From NCBI GenBank assembly GCA_016302585.1, contig JAEDNI010000032.1:1-20951 (forward strand): a DNA stretch of 20,951 bases, read 5' to 3'. Shown here one piece after another: positions 7,026-14,429 of this stretch. Source of the DNA: Paludibacteraceae bacterium (GTDB lineage: Bacteria; Bacteroidota; Bacteroidia; Bacteroidales; Paludibacteraceae). Within the stretch, counting starts at the first letter, position 1. Every line of letters begins with the position of its first letter. Below the pieces are notes generated by a model. It worked only from the letters and a program-made list of their open reading frames with translations, was not told where the DNA came from and made no database searches. Both the position numbers and the translations under genes were made by a program.

Positions 7026-7931
7026 ATGGAATATATCAATTGTAGAGTCGATACGCAACCGATGGCGGACGAACTGCATTCTGTCAGCCGTCACGTTACC
7101 GGCACGACGACCGCAGTAGTGGCGATGCAGGCCGCTGTTATTCAAGCGGATAAAGAAGCAGCCGAACGGGTTTGTAACGATGTGAACCGTGGTTTCCACG
7201 CGCTGATGAGTTCTACCCTCTCGCAGAAGATTGCAAACCTGCAGAGCGAAGTGGACTCGTATCTGATGCGTCTGAATCAGCAGACGAAGCAGTTGCTGAA
7301 TATCAAACGTCAGATGGAGCGCGATTATATGCGTACAGCACAGCGTTACACAAAGACCTTCAACTCGCTTAACAAAGAGTTGCGTCAACGCGTACAGGAG
7401 TTAGATCAACCTATCTTCCGTTTTGCCACAACCGAAGTGGAGACGACCCACAACCGTATGACCTCGCTGACTGCCACGGTTCCGGTAGGCCAAACAGAGA
7501 GCGTAACCGATGCACAACGGATCCTGACTTCGAATGTGAAGTATCACGGTATTCAGGTGTTGGAGGCTGCGAAATCGTTTGTCGCGAGTATGGAGGACCA
7601 GAAAGCCCTCACGAATCGTATTCTGCTCGCAAATCAGAAAGCCGAATCGAAAGTGCTGTATATGCCGGTAGTGATCTCGGAGCGCTGCTTTGAGCAGGGT
7701 TCGTCTTCTCTGATCACCAGTTGCGACGCCTTACTTTCCGCGCAGAACACGTCTTCCGTTCGCGGCGAGTTGATGCAAGTAGCGAGCACGATGCCTTGGC
7801 ATGAGTCGGCGGCGGACGAGAAAGTGACGAATGAATTAGTTCGCCTCATGGCAGAGTCCGATGCGCCGGAACGTATTAAACGGACCATCCAGAAGCTCAT
7901 GGAGAAAGCCCCGCAGTATCAAACCCTTTAA
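7026..7931 (+). CDS. Coiled-coil protein, paralogue of the next gene
   Basis: This 301-aa protein is of unknown function. It has no signal peptide or membrane segment, so it is probably cytoplasmic. Residues 12-131 align with residues 54-173 of the next gene's product: an Ala/Val-rich stretch (TTTAVVAMQAAVIQADK), a helical region, then MERDY (97-101), FNSLNKEL (112-119) and LDQPIF (126-131). The second half is more divergent and also looks helical. It lacks the beta-rich N-terminal extension of its paralogue. It is the fourth gene of the operon, 11 bases after the previous stop, with a strong Shine-Dalgarno site. A structural or scaffolding role, perhaps as a hetero-oligomer with its paralogue, is inference. 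Confidence 0.85.
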   Translation: MEYINCRVDTQPMADELHSVSRHVTGTTTAVVAMQAAVIQADKEAAERVCNDVNRGFHALMSSTLSQKIANLQSEVDSYLMRLNQQTKQLLNIKRQMERDYMRTAQRYTKTFNSLNKELRQRVQELDQPIFRFATTEVETTHNRMTSLTATVPVGQTESVTDAQRILTSNVKYHGIQVLEAAKSFVASMEDQKALTNRILLANQKAESKVLYMPVVISERCFEQGSSSLITSCDALLSAQNTSSVRGELMQVASTMPWHESAADEKVTNELVRLMAESDAPERIKRTIQKLMEKAPQYQTL

Positions 7932-7941
7932 ATGCACGGCT

Positions 7942-8955
7942 ATGAGTTATACACGAACCTATAGAAAAACGATCCGAATCCCCTACTCGGGAAGCGTTTC
8001 GTACTCCTACGGTCCTTCTCAAAGCGGAGGTAGCGGTACAGCGTATTATAGCGGTACAGCCGTAGAAGAAGTGGAAGTGGATATCGAAGTGGATACCGTT
8101 CCTTTCGACCATAGTGTAGCGACCTGTAACAACCATGTAGATGCTCTTACGGGCAGCGTGGTAGCGACGCAAGCCGCACAGGTAAAGAGTATCAAAGAGA
8201 AGGCGAAGAAAGTAGGAGACACGGTAGTCAACGGCTTCTTTGAAGTCATCCGATTCGAGATCAGCAACCAGATTGTTGAGCTCCAGAAGACCGTAGATGC
8301 CCTACTGCTCGACATGCGTGAGTCGCAAAAGAAACTGCTGGCTCTCAAAGCGCAGATGGAGAAAGACTACCATCGTAAATCCGAGCAGTACGCCAATATC
8401 TTCAATGATCTGAATAAGGAATTGGACAACCGCGTACACGCGCTGGATCAGCCGGTGTTTGTGACGGCAGCGAATATGTATGCCGCAGAGGACCGCTTCA
8501 TGGAGAGCGACATGCTCAATATCGTGGCGTTAGCCGGTAAAGAGAACGCTATTCTCGATGCCCAGATCGGTACTGCAATTGCGAAGACCCATGCCCGTCA
8601 GGCACTCAACGAAGCCAATACCTTCCTTTCGAAGAAACTGGCAACGGAGATCACGTTGAATCATTGTAAGTTAAACGACAATAACGAGCGGACGTATTAT
8701 ACACCTGTATGTTACGCATCTCTGACCAATGAGCACAACGTACAGGACGAGCATGTATATATCAACGATATGCTGCCGCAAGAGCGTAAGAGCCAACTGG
8801 CGGACAAAGCCGGTGCAGCCAACATACCGGACATGAGTGCGGAGGAGAAAGAGAACGTAGATGCATACTTCCAGAGCATGCTTAACGAGACCAATCCGAC
8901 CGACGAACATGCCATGCGCGTTAAGAAACTGATTGCTAAACTTTATTCCCTTTAA
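7942..8955 (+). CDS. Coiled-coil protein with beta-rich N-terminus, paralogue of the previous gene
   Basis: This 337-aa protein shares with its neighbour the signature MEKDY (139-143), FNDLNKEL (154-161) and LDQPVF (168-173). It has an extra N-terminal part (1-53) rich in Ser, Tyr, Gly and Val (IRIPYSGSVSYSYGPSQSGG) that ends in alternating acidic and Val residues (VEEVEVDIEVDT) and looks like beta strands. I chose ATG 7942, 10 bases after the previous stop; the longer frame from 7861 would overlap the previous gene by about 70 bases. I recall similar unnamed proteins in other Bacteroidales but no assigned function. It is the fifth gene of the operon, 6 bases before the next. Confidence 0.85.
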   Translation: MSYTRTYRKTIRIPYSGSVSYSYGPSQSGGSGTAYYSGTAVEEVEVDIEVDTVPFDHSVATCNNHVDALTGSVVATQAAQVKSIKEKAKKVGDTVVNGFFEVIRFEISNQIVELQKTVDALLLDMRESQKKLLALKAQMEKDYHRKSEQYANIFNDLNKELDNRVHALDQPVFVTAANMYAAEDRFMESDMLNIVALAGKENAILDAQIGTAIAKTHARQALNEANTFLSKKLATEITLNHCKLNDNNERTYYTPVCYASLTNEHNVQDEHVYINDMLPQERKSQLADKAGAANIPDMSAEEKENVDAYFQSMLNETNPTDEHAMRVKKLIAKLYSL

Positions 8956-8961
8956 TGCATT

Positions 8962-9927
8962 ATGAAAAAACTAAAAGAAACACATATCAACGAGACCAAT
9001 ATTCTGCTGGACGGCAGTCTCGTTAAAGGAGGTATCCTCCCCAGTAAAATCTCGGAACTCACGCGTATCGTGACCGTACAAGGCGACAGCGTGATCGAAG
9101 GTCCGCTATACGCTGCTCAGTTGGAGATTCAAAACGGCGAAGCGCATTTCCAGGGCGCCGTATTCACGCAACGTGAGTTACACGTCAACAGCGACGCGAA
9201 AGGCGTCATCGACTTCCAGAAATGCGTAGCATCGTCTTCGTCGGTGGTATCGCGGGCGCGTAAGTGCGATGTGTCGTTCCATTCGGATATCAATGCCAAG
9301 AGTGTATCACTCGTGAACGCTTTCATAGCCGGCAGTATCTATGCGGATGAGATCACGTTAGAGAACTGCGTCGTGATTGGTGGTATCTTCGCTACTCAAT
9401 CTGTCGACCTGAATAACTGTATCATCGGTACCTTCAATGCACCGAGTATCCATGTAGAGGGCACGATACAGATGTTGCTGCCTACAGCCTTCTCTGTAGA
9501 GAAGATTCATTTCGTACCGGGCACGAAGATGTACAACCTCAGTCTGGCGGATCTGGGCGCACTCTATCGCGGTTTACCTCAATCCGGCGAATCGGGACGT
9601 ATCGAGATGAACCTCGACGTGGATGCTATCCGCACGACCCTCACCGACGAGCATATCCAAAAGACGCTGTACAGCTATACCGTAGTAGGTAAAGTGCTGG
9701 CAGCCGACCTGGTGGATTACGATAAGTTCCAGAACCATTTCCTGCTCACCGCAGCAGCCCTTGGTCCGCAACTGCTCCGTACCTATGACTTCGGCACAGA
9801 CGCAGACGGCAAAGCCAAACAGTTGACTTTCGATGAGATCCGTGCGTTCTTCTTTGACCTCCTTTCGGGCAAGATCGAAGCACAGGAGATGACAGGTACC
9901 TTTAATATCTCGGACTTCACTCGTTAA
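8962..9927 (+). CDS. Bactofilin-like (polymer-forming) beta-helical protein
   Basis: Residues 30-190 of this 321-aa protein show short repeated strands with hydrophobic-turn periodicity (TVQGDSVIEGPLYAAQLEIQ, then HFQGAVFTQRELHVNS, then VSLVNAFIAGSIYADEITLE, then VVIGGIFATQSVDLNNCIIG). This is the pattern of a right-handed beta-helix such as bactofilins (DUF583). Bactofilins polymerise without nucleotides and form membrane-associated scaffolds. Bactofilins are usually 110-200 aa; the C-terminal part here (about 200-321) is extra and not recognised. No signal peptide is seen, so it is probably cytoplasmic. It is the last gene of the operon, directly before a terminator. The fold is likely; the name 'bactofilin' is less certain, since other beta-helical proteins share the pattern. 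Confidence 0.7.
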   Translation: MKKLKETHINETNILLDGSLVKGGILPSKISELTRIVTVQGDSVIEGPLYAAQLEIQNGEAHFQGAVFTQRELHVNSDAKGVIDFQKCVASSSSVVSRARKCDVSFHSDINAKSVSLVNAFIAGSIYADEITLENCVVIGGIFATQSVDLNNCIIGTFNAPSIHVEGTIQMLLPTAFSVEKIHFVPGTKMYNLSLADLGALYRGLPQSGESGRIEMNLDVDAIRTTLTDEHIQKTLYSYTVVGKVLAADLVDYDKFQNHFLLTAAALGPQLLRTYDFGTDADGKAKQLTFDEIRAFFFDLLSGKIEAQEMTGTFNISDFTR

Positions 9928-9956
9928 ACGACCTTCGAGTCCGAAAGGATCCATTC

Positions 9957-9983
9957 AAGGCGGGACGCAAGTCTCGCCTTTTT
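9957..9983 (+). terminator. Terminator of the six-gene operon
   Basis: AAGGCGGGAC (9957-9966) pairs with GTCTCGCCTT (9971-9980), with one G-U pair and a GCAA tetraloop, and runs into five Ts (9979-9983). It separates the operon from clpB. Confidence 0.92.
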
Positions 9984-10010
9984 CGTACACCATAGACCGT
10001 ACACAAAAAG

Positions 10011-10054
10011 ACTGCCATTTTGTCAGTATGGTATACATTGGCGCATTGTTTGTA
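10011..10054 (+). promoter_or_regulatory. Palindrome and possible sigma-54 promoter upstream of clpB
   Basis: ACTGCCA-TTT-TGTCAGT (10011-10027) is a palindrome with one mismatch. It is followed by TGGCGCATTGTTTGTA (10039-10054), which fits the -24/-12 pattern TGGCACG-N4-TTGCW at GG and TTG but has T instead of C at -12. No TAnnTTTG promoter is visible before clpB, so a stress-specific promoter is plausible. The assignment is inference. Confidence 0.45.
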
Positions 10055-10123
10055 GGTTGTTGGGTGACCAGTGCTCTTGGGCACGGGGACAATTAGGTAT
10101 TATTAACTAAACAACATACAACT

Positions 10124-12181
10124 ATGAATCAGAACAGTAACAACGAAAACCTCAACAAATTCGCGATAAACCTCTGCGAGAAGGCGCGCGAAGGTAAACT
10201 GGACCCCGTCATCGGTCGTGATGACGAGATTCGGCGTGTATTACAGATCTTATCCAGACGAACGAAGAACAACCCGATTCTGATTGGTGAGCCGGGTGTA
10301 GGTAAGACGGCAATTGCGGAGGGTCTGGCGCATCGTATCATGCGCGGCGATGTACCGGAGAACCTAAAGAAGAAACAGATTTACTCGCTCGATATGGGTG
10401 CCCTTATTGCGGGTGCGAAATATCAAGGTGAGTTCGAGGAGCGTCTGAAAGGCGTAGTGAACGAAGTGGTAGCATCGGCCGGAGAGATCATTCTCTTTAT
10501 CGATGAGATCCATACCTTGGTAGGAGCCGGTAAGAGTAACGGCGCAATGGATGCGGCTAATATCCTGAAGCCGGCGCTGGCACGTGGCGACCTGCGTGCA
10601 ATCGGCGCGACGACACTGGATGAATATCAAAAATATTTCGAGACCGATAAAGCCTTGGAGCGTCGATTCCAGAAAGTGATGGTGGATGAGCCGGATGAGG
10701 CTGCTACGATCTCTATTCTGCGTGGACTGAAAGAACGCTACGAGACCCATCATAAGGTGCGTATCAAAGACGACGCGATCATAGCAGCCGTGACGCTGAG
10801 TGCACGGTACATCACGGATCGTTTCCTGCCGGATAAAGCGATTGACCTGGTGGATGAAGCTGCAGCCAAACTGCGTTTGGAAGTGGACTCCAAACCGGAA
10901 GAGATCGATACGCTGGACCGTCAGATCAAACAACTGGAGATTGAACGCGAGGCGATCAAGCGAGACAAGGACGAGGCAAAGTTAAAAGCCATTGAGGAGC
11001 AACTCAAAGTCCTCAAGAATCAGAGCGAAGAACTCAATGCACGCTGGAACAAGGAGAAGGGCTATGTAGCCACTATCCAGAACGAGAAAGCACGTATCGA
11101 GACCTTAAAACGTCAAGCCGAAGTAGCAGAACGCGAAGGCGACTACGGCAAAGTGGCGGAGATTCGGTACAGTCAGATCCCTGCCGCAGAAGCGAATATC
11201 AAAGCGGCACAGGATTCCTTGCATGCCATCAGCAACGAAGCCCTCATCAAAGAGGAAGTCGATGAAGACGACATCGCAGAGGTTGTAGCACGCTGGACGG
11301 GTATTCCTGTAGCGAAGATGATGCAGAGCGAGCGCGATAAGTTACTACACCTCGAAGAGGAGTTGCACAAGCGCGTTATCGGTCAGAACGAGGCTATAGC
11401 AGCCGTGAGCGACGCTATTCGCAGGAGTCGTGCCGGTTTGCAAGACCCGAAACGACCTATTGGTAGTTTCATTTTCTTAGGTACGACGGGTGTCGGTAAG
11501 ACGGAGTTGGCTAAGGCTTTGGCGGACTATCTCTTCGACGACGAGAACATGATGACGCGTATCGATATGAGTGAGTATCAAGAGAAGTTCTCGGCCACTC
11601 GACTCATCGGTGCTCCTCCGGGATACGTAGGATACGATGAGGGCGGTCAGTTAACCGAAGCTATCCGTAGAAAACCCTACTCTGTCGTGCTGTTCGATGA
11701 GATCGAAAAAGCGCACCCGGATGTATTCAACGTGCTGCTGCAAGTGCTGGACGACGGTCGTCTGACGGATAACAAAGGTCGAGTTGTGAACTTCAAGAAC
11801 ACTCTGATTATCATGACCTCTAACCTGACGGAAGAGCAATTGCGCGCACAAGTTCGGCCGGAGTTCATCAACCGTATTGACGAAATCATCCACTTCAGCG
11901 AGTTGACGGAAGACGACATCAAAGCGGTAGTTGGTTTGCAGATAGGTCGCATCCATAAGATGCTGGAGAGCGAAGGCTTTGACTTACGTGTTACCGACGA
12001 TGCGATCAGCTATATCGCCCGCGAAGGCTACGATCCTCAATTCGGTGCACGACCCGTTAAACGAGCGCTGCAACGGTTGGTATTGAACGAACTAAGTAAG
12101 CAGATCATTGCCGGTAAGGTAGATCAAGCCAAACCGATCATCGTAGAACTCAAAGACGGGGAGTTGCAGTTTAGGAATTAG
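10124..12181 (+). CDS. clpB: ClpB-type disaggregase lacking the N-terminal domain
   Basis: ClpB is an ATP-driven hexamer that threads aggregated proteins through its pore with the DnaK system. This 685-aa version begins at the linker into the first ATPase domain (KLDPVIGRDDEIRR). It has Walker A GEPGVGKT (55-62), Walker B ILFIDE (123-128), pore loop KYQG (99-102), a full-length coiled-coil M domain (about 257-378) that marks ClpB rather than ClpA, a second Walker A GTTGVGKT (453-460), Walker B VVLFDE (521-526) and pore loop GYVG (500-503). Typical ClpB is about 860 aa: the N-terminal domain of about 150 residues is missing, and between TSN (565-567) and RPEFINR (578-584) some 20 residues present in E. 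coli ClpB are absent. The upstream sequence does not encode an N-domain. The frame is intact. Confidence 0.93.
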   Translation: MNQNSNNENLNKFAINLCEKAREGKLDPVIGRDDEIRRVLQILSRRTKNNPILIGEPGVGKTAIAEGLAHRIMRGDVPENLKKKQIYSLDMGALIAGAKYQGEFEERLKGVVNEVVASAGEIILFIDEIHTLVGAGKSNGAMDAANILKPALARGDLRAIGATTLDEYQKYFETDKALERRFQKVMVDEPDEAATISILRGLKERYETHHKVRIKDDAIIAAVTLSARYITDRFLPDKAIDLVDEAAAKLRLEVDSKPEEIDTLDRQIKQLEIEREAIKRDKDEAKLKAIEEQLKVLKNQSEELNARWNKEKGYVATIQNEKARIETLKRQAEVAEREGDYGKVAEIRYSQIPAAEANIKAAQDSLHAISNEALIKEEVDEDDIAEVVARWTGIPVAKMMQSERDKLLHLEEELHKRVIGQNEAIAAVSDAIRRSRAGLQDPKRPIGSFIFLGTTGVGKTELAKALADYLFDDENMMTRIDMSEYQEKFSATRLIGAPPGYVGYDEGGQLTEAIRRKPYSVVLFDEIEKAHPDVFNVLLQVLDDGRLTDNKGRVVNFKNTLIIMTSNLTEEQLRAQVRPEFINRIDEIIHFSELTEDDIKAVVGLQIGRIHKMLESEGFDLRVTDDAISYIAREGYDPQFGARPVKRALQRLVLNELSKQIIAGKVDQAKPIIVELKDGELQFRN

Positions 12182-12202
12182 AGTTTAGAGATTAGAGTTT
12201 AG
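12175..12202. repeat. Heptamer-period repeat over the clpB stop
   Basis: Units GAATTAG, AGTTTAG, AGATTAG and AGTTTAG run with period 7 from the last codons of clpB, including its TAG stop, into the terminator. Confidence 0.8.
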
Positions 12203-12205
12203 AGA

Positions 12206-12233
12206 AAAAAAGCGTCCTTGCGGGCGCTTTTTT
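12206..12233. terminator. Two-way terminator between clpB and trpB2
   Basis: A run of six A plus GCGTCC (12206-12217) pairs with GGGCGC plus six T (12222-12233) around TTGC, with one G-U pair. The A-run and T-run on either side let it end transcripts from both convergent genes. It lies 1 base from the trpB2 stop codon. Confidence 0.92.
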
Positions 12234-12234
12234 A

Positions 12235-13545
12235 TTAGATATCGGCGAGGTCGCCGTTGATAAACTGGTCGTAGGACGGCATGTCTATCAAACCATGTCC
12301 GGAGAGGCAGAAAAGGATCACTTTCTCTTCTCCGGTTTCTTTGCATTTATTGGCTTCGCGGATTGTAGCGGCGATAGCGTGACAGCTCTCAGGCGCGGGG
12401 ATAATACCTTCGGTGCGGGCAAAGAGCAAACCGGCATTAAAAGACTCTAACTGTGGGATATCTACGCCGTGCATGTAACCGTCTTTGACGAGTTGGCTGA
12501 CGATGGTGCCGGCACCATGATAACGCAGACCTCCGGCATGGATATTCGCCGGTTTGAAGTCATGTCCCAAGGTAAACATCGGCAACAGGGGTGTATATCC
12601 GGCCGCATCTCCGAAGTCGTAGCGGAACTCACCTTTTGTGAGCTTCGGGCAACTGGTTGGTTCAGCCGCGATGAACTCGGTCTTCTTACCATCGATGAGG
12701 TTATGACGCAAGAAGGGGAAAGCGAGTCCGCCGAAGTTACTACCGCCACCAAAACAAGCGATGATCTTATCGGGATATTCGCCGGCTTTCTCCATCTGTT
12801 TCTCGGCTTCAAGACCAATAATGGTCTGATGGAGCGAGACATGGTTGAGCACCGATCCCAGGGTATATTTGCAGTTGGGAGTAGTGGTAGCCAGTTCGAC
12901 AGCCTCGGAGATAGCCGTTCCTAATGAACCGGGATGATGAGGATCGCGCGTGATGATATCTTTTCCGGCACGAGTACTCATGGATGGCGAGCCTTCAACG
13001 GTCGCGCCAAAGGTACGCATGATACTGCTGCGATAGGGTTTCTGCTGCATGGTTATCTTAACCTGATACACGGCACATTCGAGTCCGAAGGTCTTCGCCG
13101 CATAACTCAACGCCGCACCCCACTGACCGGCACCGGTCTCGGTGGTGACGTTGGTCGTACCCTCCTGCTTGCAGTAATAGCATTGGGGGATAGCCGAGTT
13201 CACCTTGTGCGAACCAAGCGGGTTGACACTCTCGTTCTTGAAATAGATATGCGCGGGTGTACCCAAAGCCTCTTCCAAGGCGTACGCGCGCACTAAAGGT
13301 GTGGAACGATAATAGCGGTAGCGCTCCTGTACTTCTTCGGGGATATCTATCCATGCGTGCTCCTGGTCCAACTCTTGCTTTGCGCACTCTTTCGCAAAGA
13401 TATGGGACAGTTCCTCTACGGTCAGAGGTTCTTTTGTAGCCGGGTTGAGAGGCGGAAGGGGCTTATTGGGCATATCTGCCGCGATATTATACCACTGACG
13501 AGGCAGTTCACTCTCGTCCAACATAAAACGTTTTTGCTTGCTCAT
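12235..13545 (-). CDS. trpB: Tryptophan synthase beta chain, TrpB2 type
   Basis: This 436-aa PLP enzyme is predicted to join indole and serine to make tryptophan. GSHKVNSA (111-118) carries the PLP lysine K114, TETGAGQWG (135-143) holds the catalytic glutamate, and GGGSN (266-270) binds the PLP phosphate. AGQWG instead of AGQHG, and a length above the roughly 400 aa of TrpB1, indicate the TrpB2 group. TrpB2 enzymes generally lack the residues for tight contact with TrpA and may salvage free indole or use another substrate. No other trp gene is in the window. I chose ATG 13545 because the promoter lies only about 30 bases upstream; an upstream in-frame extension to 13710 would cross that promoter. 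Confidence 0.9.
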   Translation of the reverse strand: MSKQKRFMLDESELPRQWYNIAADMPNKPLPPLNPATKEPLTVEELSHIFAKECAKQELDQEHAWIDIPEEVQERYRYYRSTPLVRAYALEEALGTPAHIYFKNESVNPLGSHKVNSAIPQCYYCKQEGTTNVTTETGAGQWGAALSYAAKTFGLECAVYQVKITMQQKPYRSSIMRTFGATVEGSPSMSTRAGKDIITRDPHHPGSLGTAISEAVELATTTPNCKYTLGSVLNHVSLHQTIIGLEAEKQMEKAGEYPDKIIACFGGGSNFGGLAFPFLRHNLIDGKKTEFIAAEPTSCPKLTKGEFRYDFGDAAGYTPLLPMFTLGHDFKPANIHAGGLRYHGAGTIVSQLVKDGYMHGVDIPQLESFNAGLLFARTEGIIPAPESCHAIAATIREANKCKETGEEKVILFCLSGHGLIDMPSYDQFINGDLADI

Positions 13546-13574
13546 ATTCTCATTCGTTTCATTTAAATCGGGCA

Positions 13575-13605
13575 CAAAAGTAGTATATTTATTGCATATA
13601 TGCAA
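13575..13605 (-). promoter_or_regulatory. Promoter of trpB2
   Basis: On the minus strand, TTG (complement of 13603-13605), 20 nt and TACTTTTG (complement of 13575-13582). The spacer holds CATATATG but not the ATGTCA block. It lies about 30 bases from the chosen start and fixes that start. Confidence 0.8.
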
Positions 13606-13633
13606 AAAAAAATGCGAAAAAATGCCAAAAAAT

Positions 13634-13664
13634 TTGGTCATGTCAGAAAATTGTTGTACTTTTG
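13634..13664 (+). promoter_or_regulatory. Promoter of rplU-rpmA-serS
   Basis: TTG at 13634-13636, a 20-nt spacer with ATGTCA at spacer positions 4-9, and TACTTTTG at 13657-13664, then CAGCCG. It is divergent from the trpB2 promoter; the two -33 elements lie about 30 bases apart. Confidence 0.85.
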
Positions 13665-13669
13665 CAGCC

Positions 13670-13826
13670 GCTTTTGAAAAAAGCATTATTTTTTTTGTGG
13701 TCGATCGCATCGAGTCGATAGCATCGACACGCAGATAGAGAGTAACATTTTATACGGAAAGGCTTGAAAAAGTAGCGCTTGGATAGCGCTCGCCGCACCG
13801 CCATCACCATTTTAAAACAATCGTCA
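13670..13826 (+). promoter_or_regulatory. Structured 5' leader of rplU
   Basis: About 155 nt separate the promoter from rplU. Three hairpins are visible: GCTTTT/AAAAGC (13670-13684), followed by ATTATTTTTTTT like a weak terminator; a 29-nt imperfect palindrome (13700-13728, GTCGAT...ATCGAC with ATCGA/TCGAT inside); and AGCGCT/AGCGCT with a 5-nt loop (13774-13790). L21 leaders that respond to ribosomal protein are known in other phyla; I do not see a match to a named family. Autogenous control is inference. Confidence 0.5.
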
Positions 13827-14147
13827 ATGTACGCAATTGTAGAAATGAAGGGCCAGCAGTTTAAGGTAGAAGCTGGCAAGAAACTGTTCATCAATCGTAT
13901 GAACGAGCTCGAGAAAGGCGCAACCGTTGAGTTTGAGAACGTGCTGCTGCTCGACAACGAGGGTAAAGTAAAAGTAGGTGCTCCTTATGTTAAGGGCGCA
14001 AAAGTAGTTTGCGAAGTGCTCGACAACGAGTGCCGCGGTGAGAAAGTTCTTGTATTCCACAAGAAACGTCGCAAAGGTTATCGCAAGCTGAATGGTCATC
14101 GTCAAGATTTGACCAACGTAGTAGTTAAAGAAATTGTTATTGCTTAA
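13827..14147 (+). CDS. rplU: 50S ribosomal protein L21
   Basis: L21 is a 106-aa protein that binds 23S rRNA in the large ribosomal subunit. The start MYAIVEMKGQQFKVEAGKK and the C-terminal KKRRKGYRKLNGHRQ are typical of the family, and the length is normal. I chose ATG 13827; the longer in-frame start at 13779 would overlap the AGCGCT hairpin and adds residues not found in L21. It is 19 bases before rpmA, the usual L21-L27 pairing. Confidence 0.98.
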   Translation: MYAIVEMKGQQFKVEAGKKLFINRMNELEKGATVEFENVLLLDNEGKVKVGAPYVKGAKVVCEVLDNECRGEKVLVFHKKRRKGYRKLNGHRQDLTNVVVKEIVIA

Positions 14148-14166
14148 AAGAAAGGACAACTAGAGT

Positions 14167-14427
14167 ATGGCACACAAGAAAGGTGTCGGTAGTTCTAAGA
14201 ACGGCCGCGAATCAGAAAGTAAACGTCTTGGCGTGAAGATCTTTGGTGGTCAATTCGCAAAGGCAGGTAACATCATCGTACGTCAACGTGGTACGGTTCA
14301 CAACCCGGGTGAAAACATGGGTATGGGTAGCGACCACACGCTGTATGCGCTCTGCGACGGTATCGTAACCTTCCGCAAGAAACGCGACAACAAATCGTAC
14401 GTTAGTATCCAACCGGCAGAGGCGTAA
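14167..14427 (+). CDS. rpmA: 50S ribosomal protein L27
   Basis: L27 is an 86-aa protein whose N-terminal tail reaches the peptidyl-transferase centre. MAHKKGVGSSKNGRESESKR at the start and the GGQFAKAGNIIVRQRGT core are diagnostic. There is no N-terminal extension that would need the cleavage seen in Firmicutes L27. It lies between rplU and serS, 2 bases before serS, so the three are probably one transcript. Confidence 0.98.
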   Translation: MAHKKGVGSSKNGRESESKRLGVKIFGGQFAKAGNIIVRQRGTVHNPGENMGMGSDHTLYALCDGIVTFRKKRDNKSYVSIQPAEA

Positions 14428-14429
14428 AC

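Noticed and set aside
7861..7941. Upstream extension of the second coiled-coil paralogue
   Set aside because: It overlaps the end of the previous gene in another frame, and ATG 7942 fits the spacing of the operon.
13546..13710. Upstream extension of trpB2 by 55 codons
   Set aside because: It would include the trpB2 promoter and the rplU promoter region; the added residues do not resemble TrpB2.
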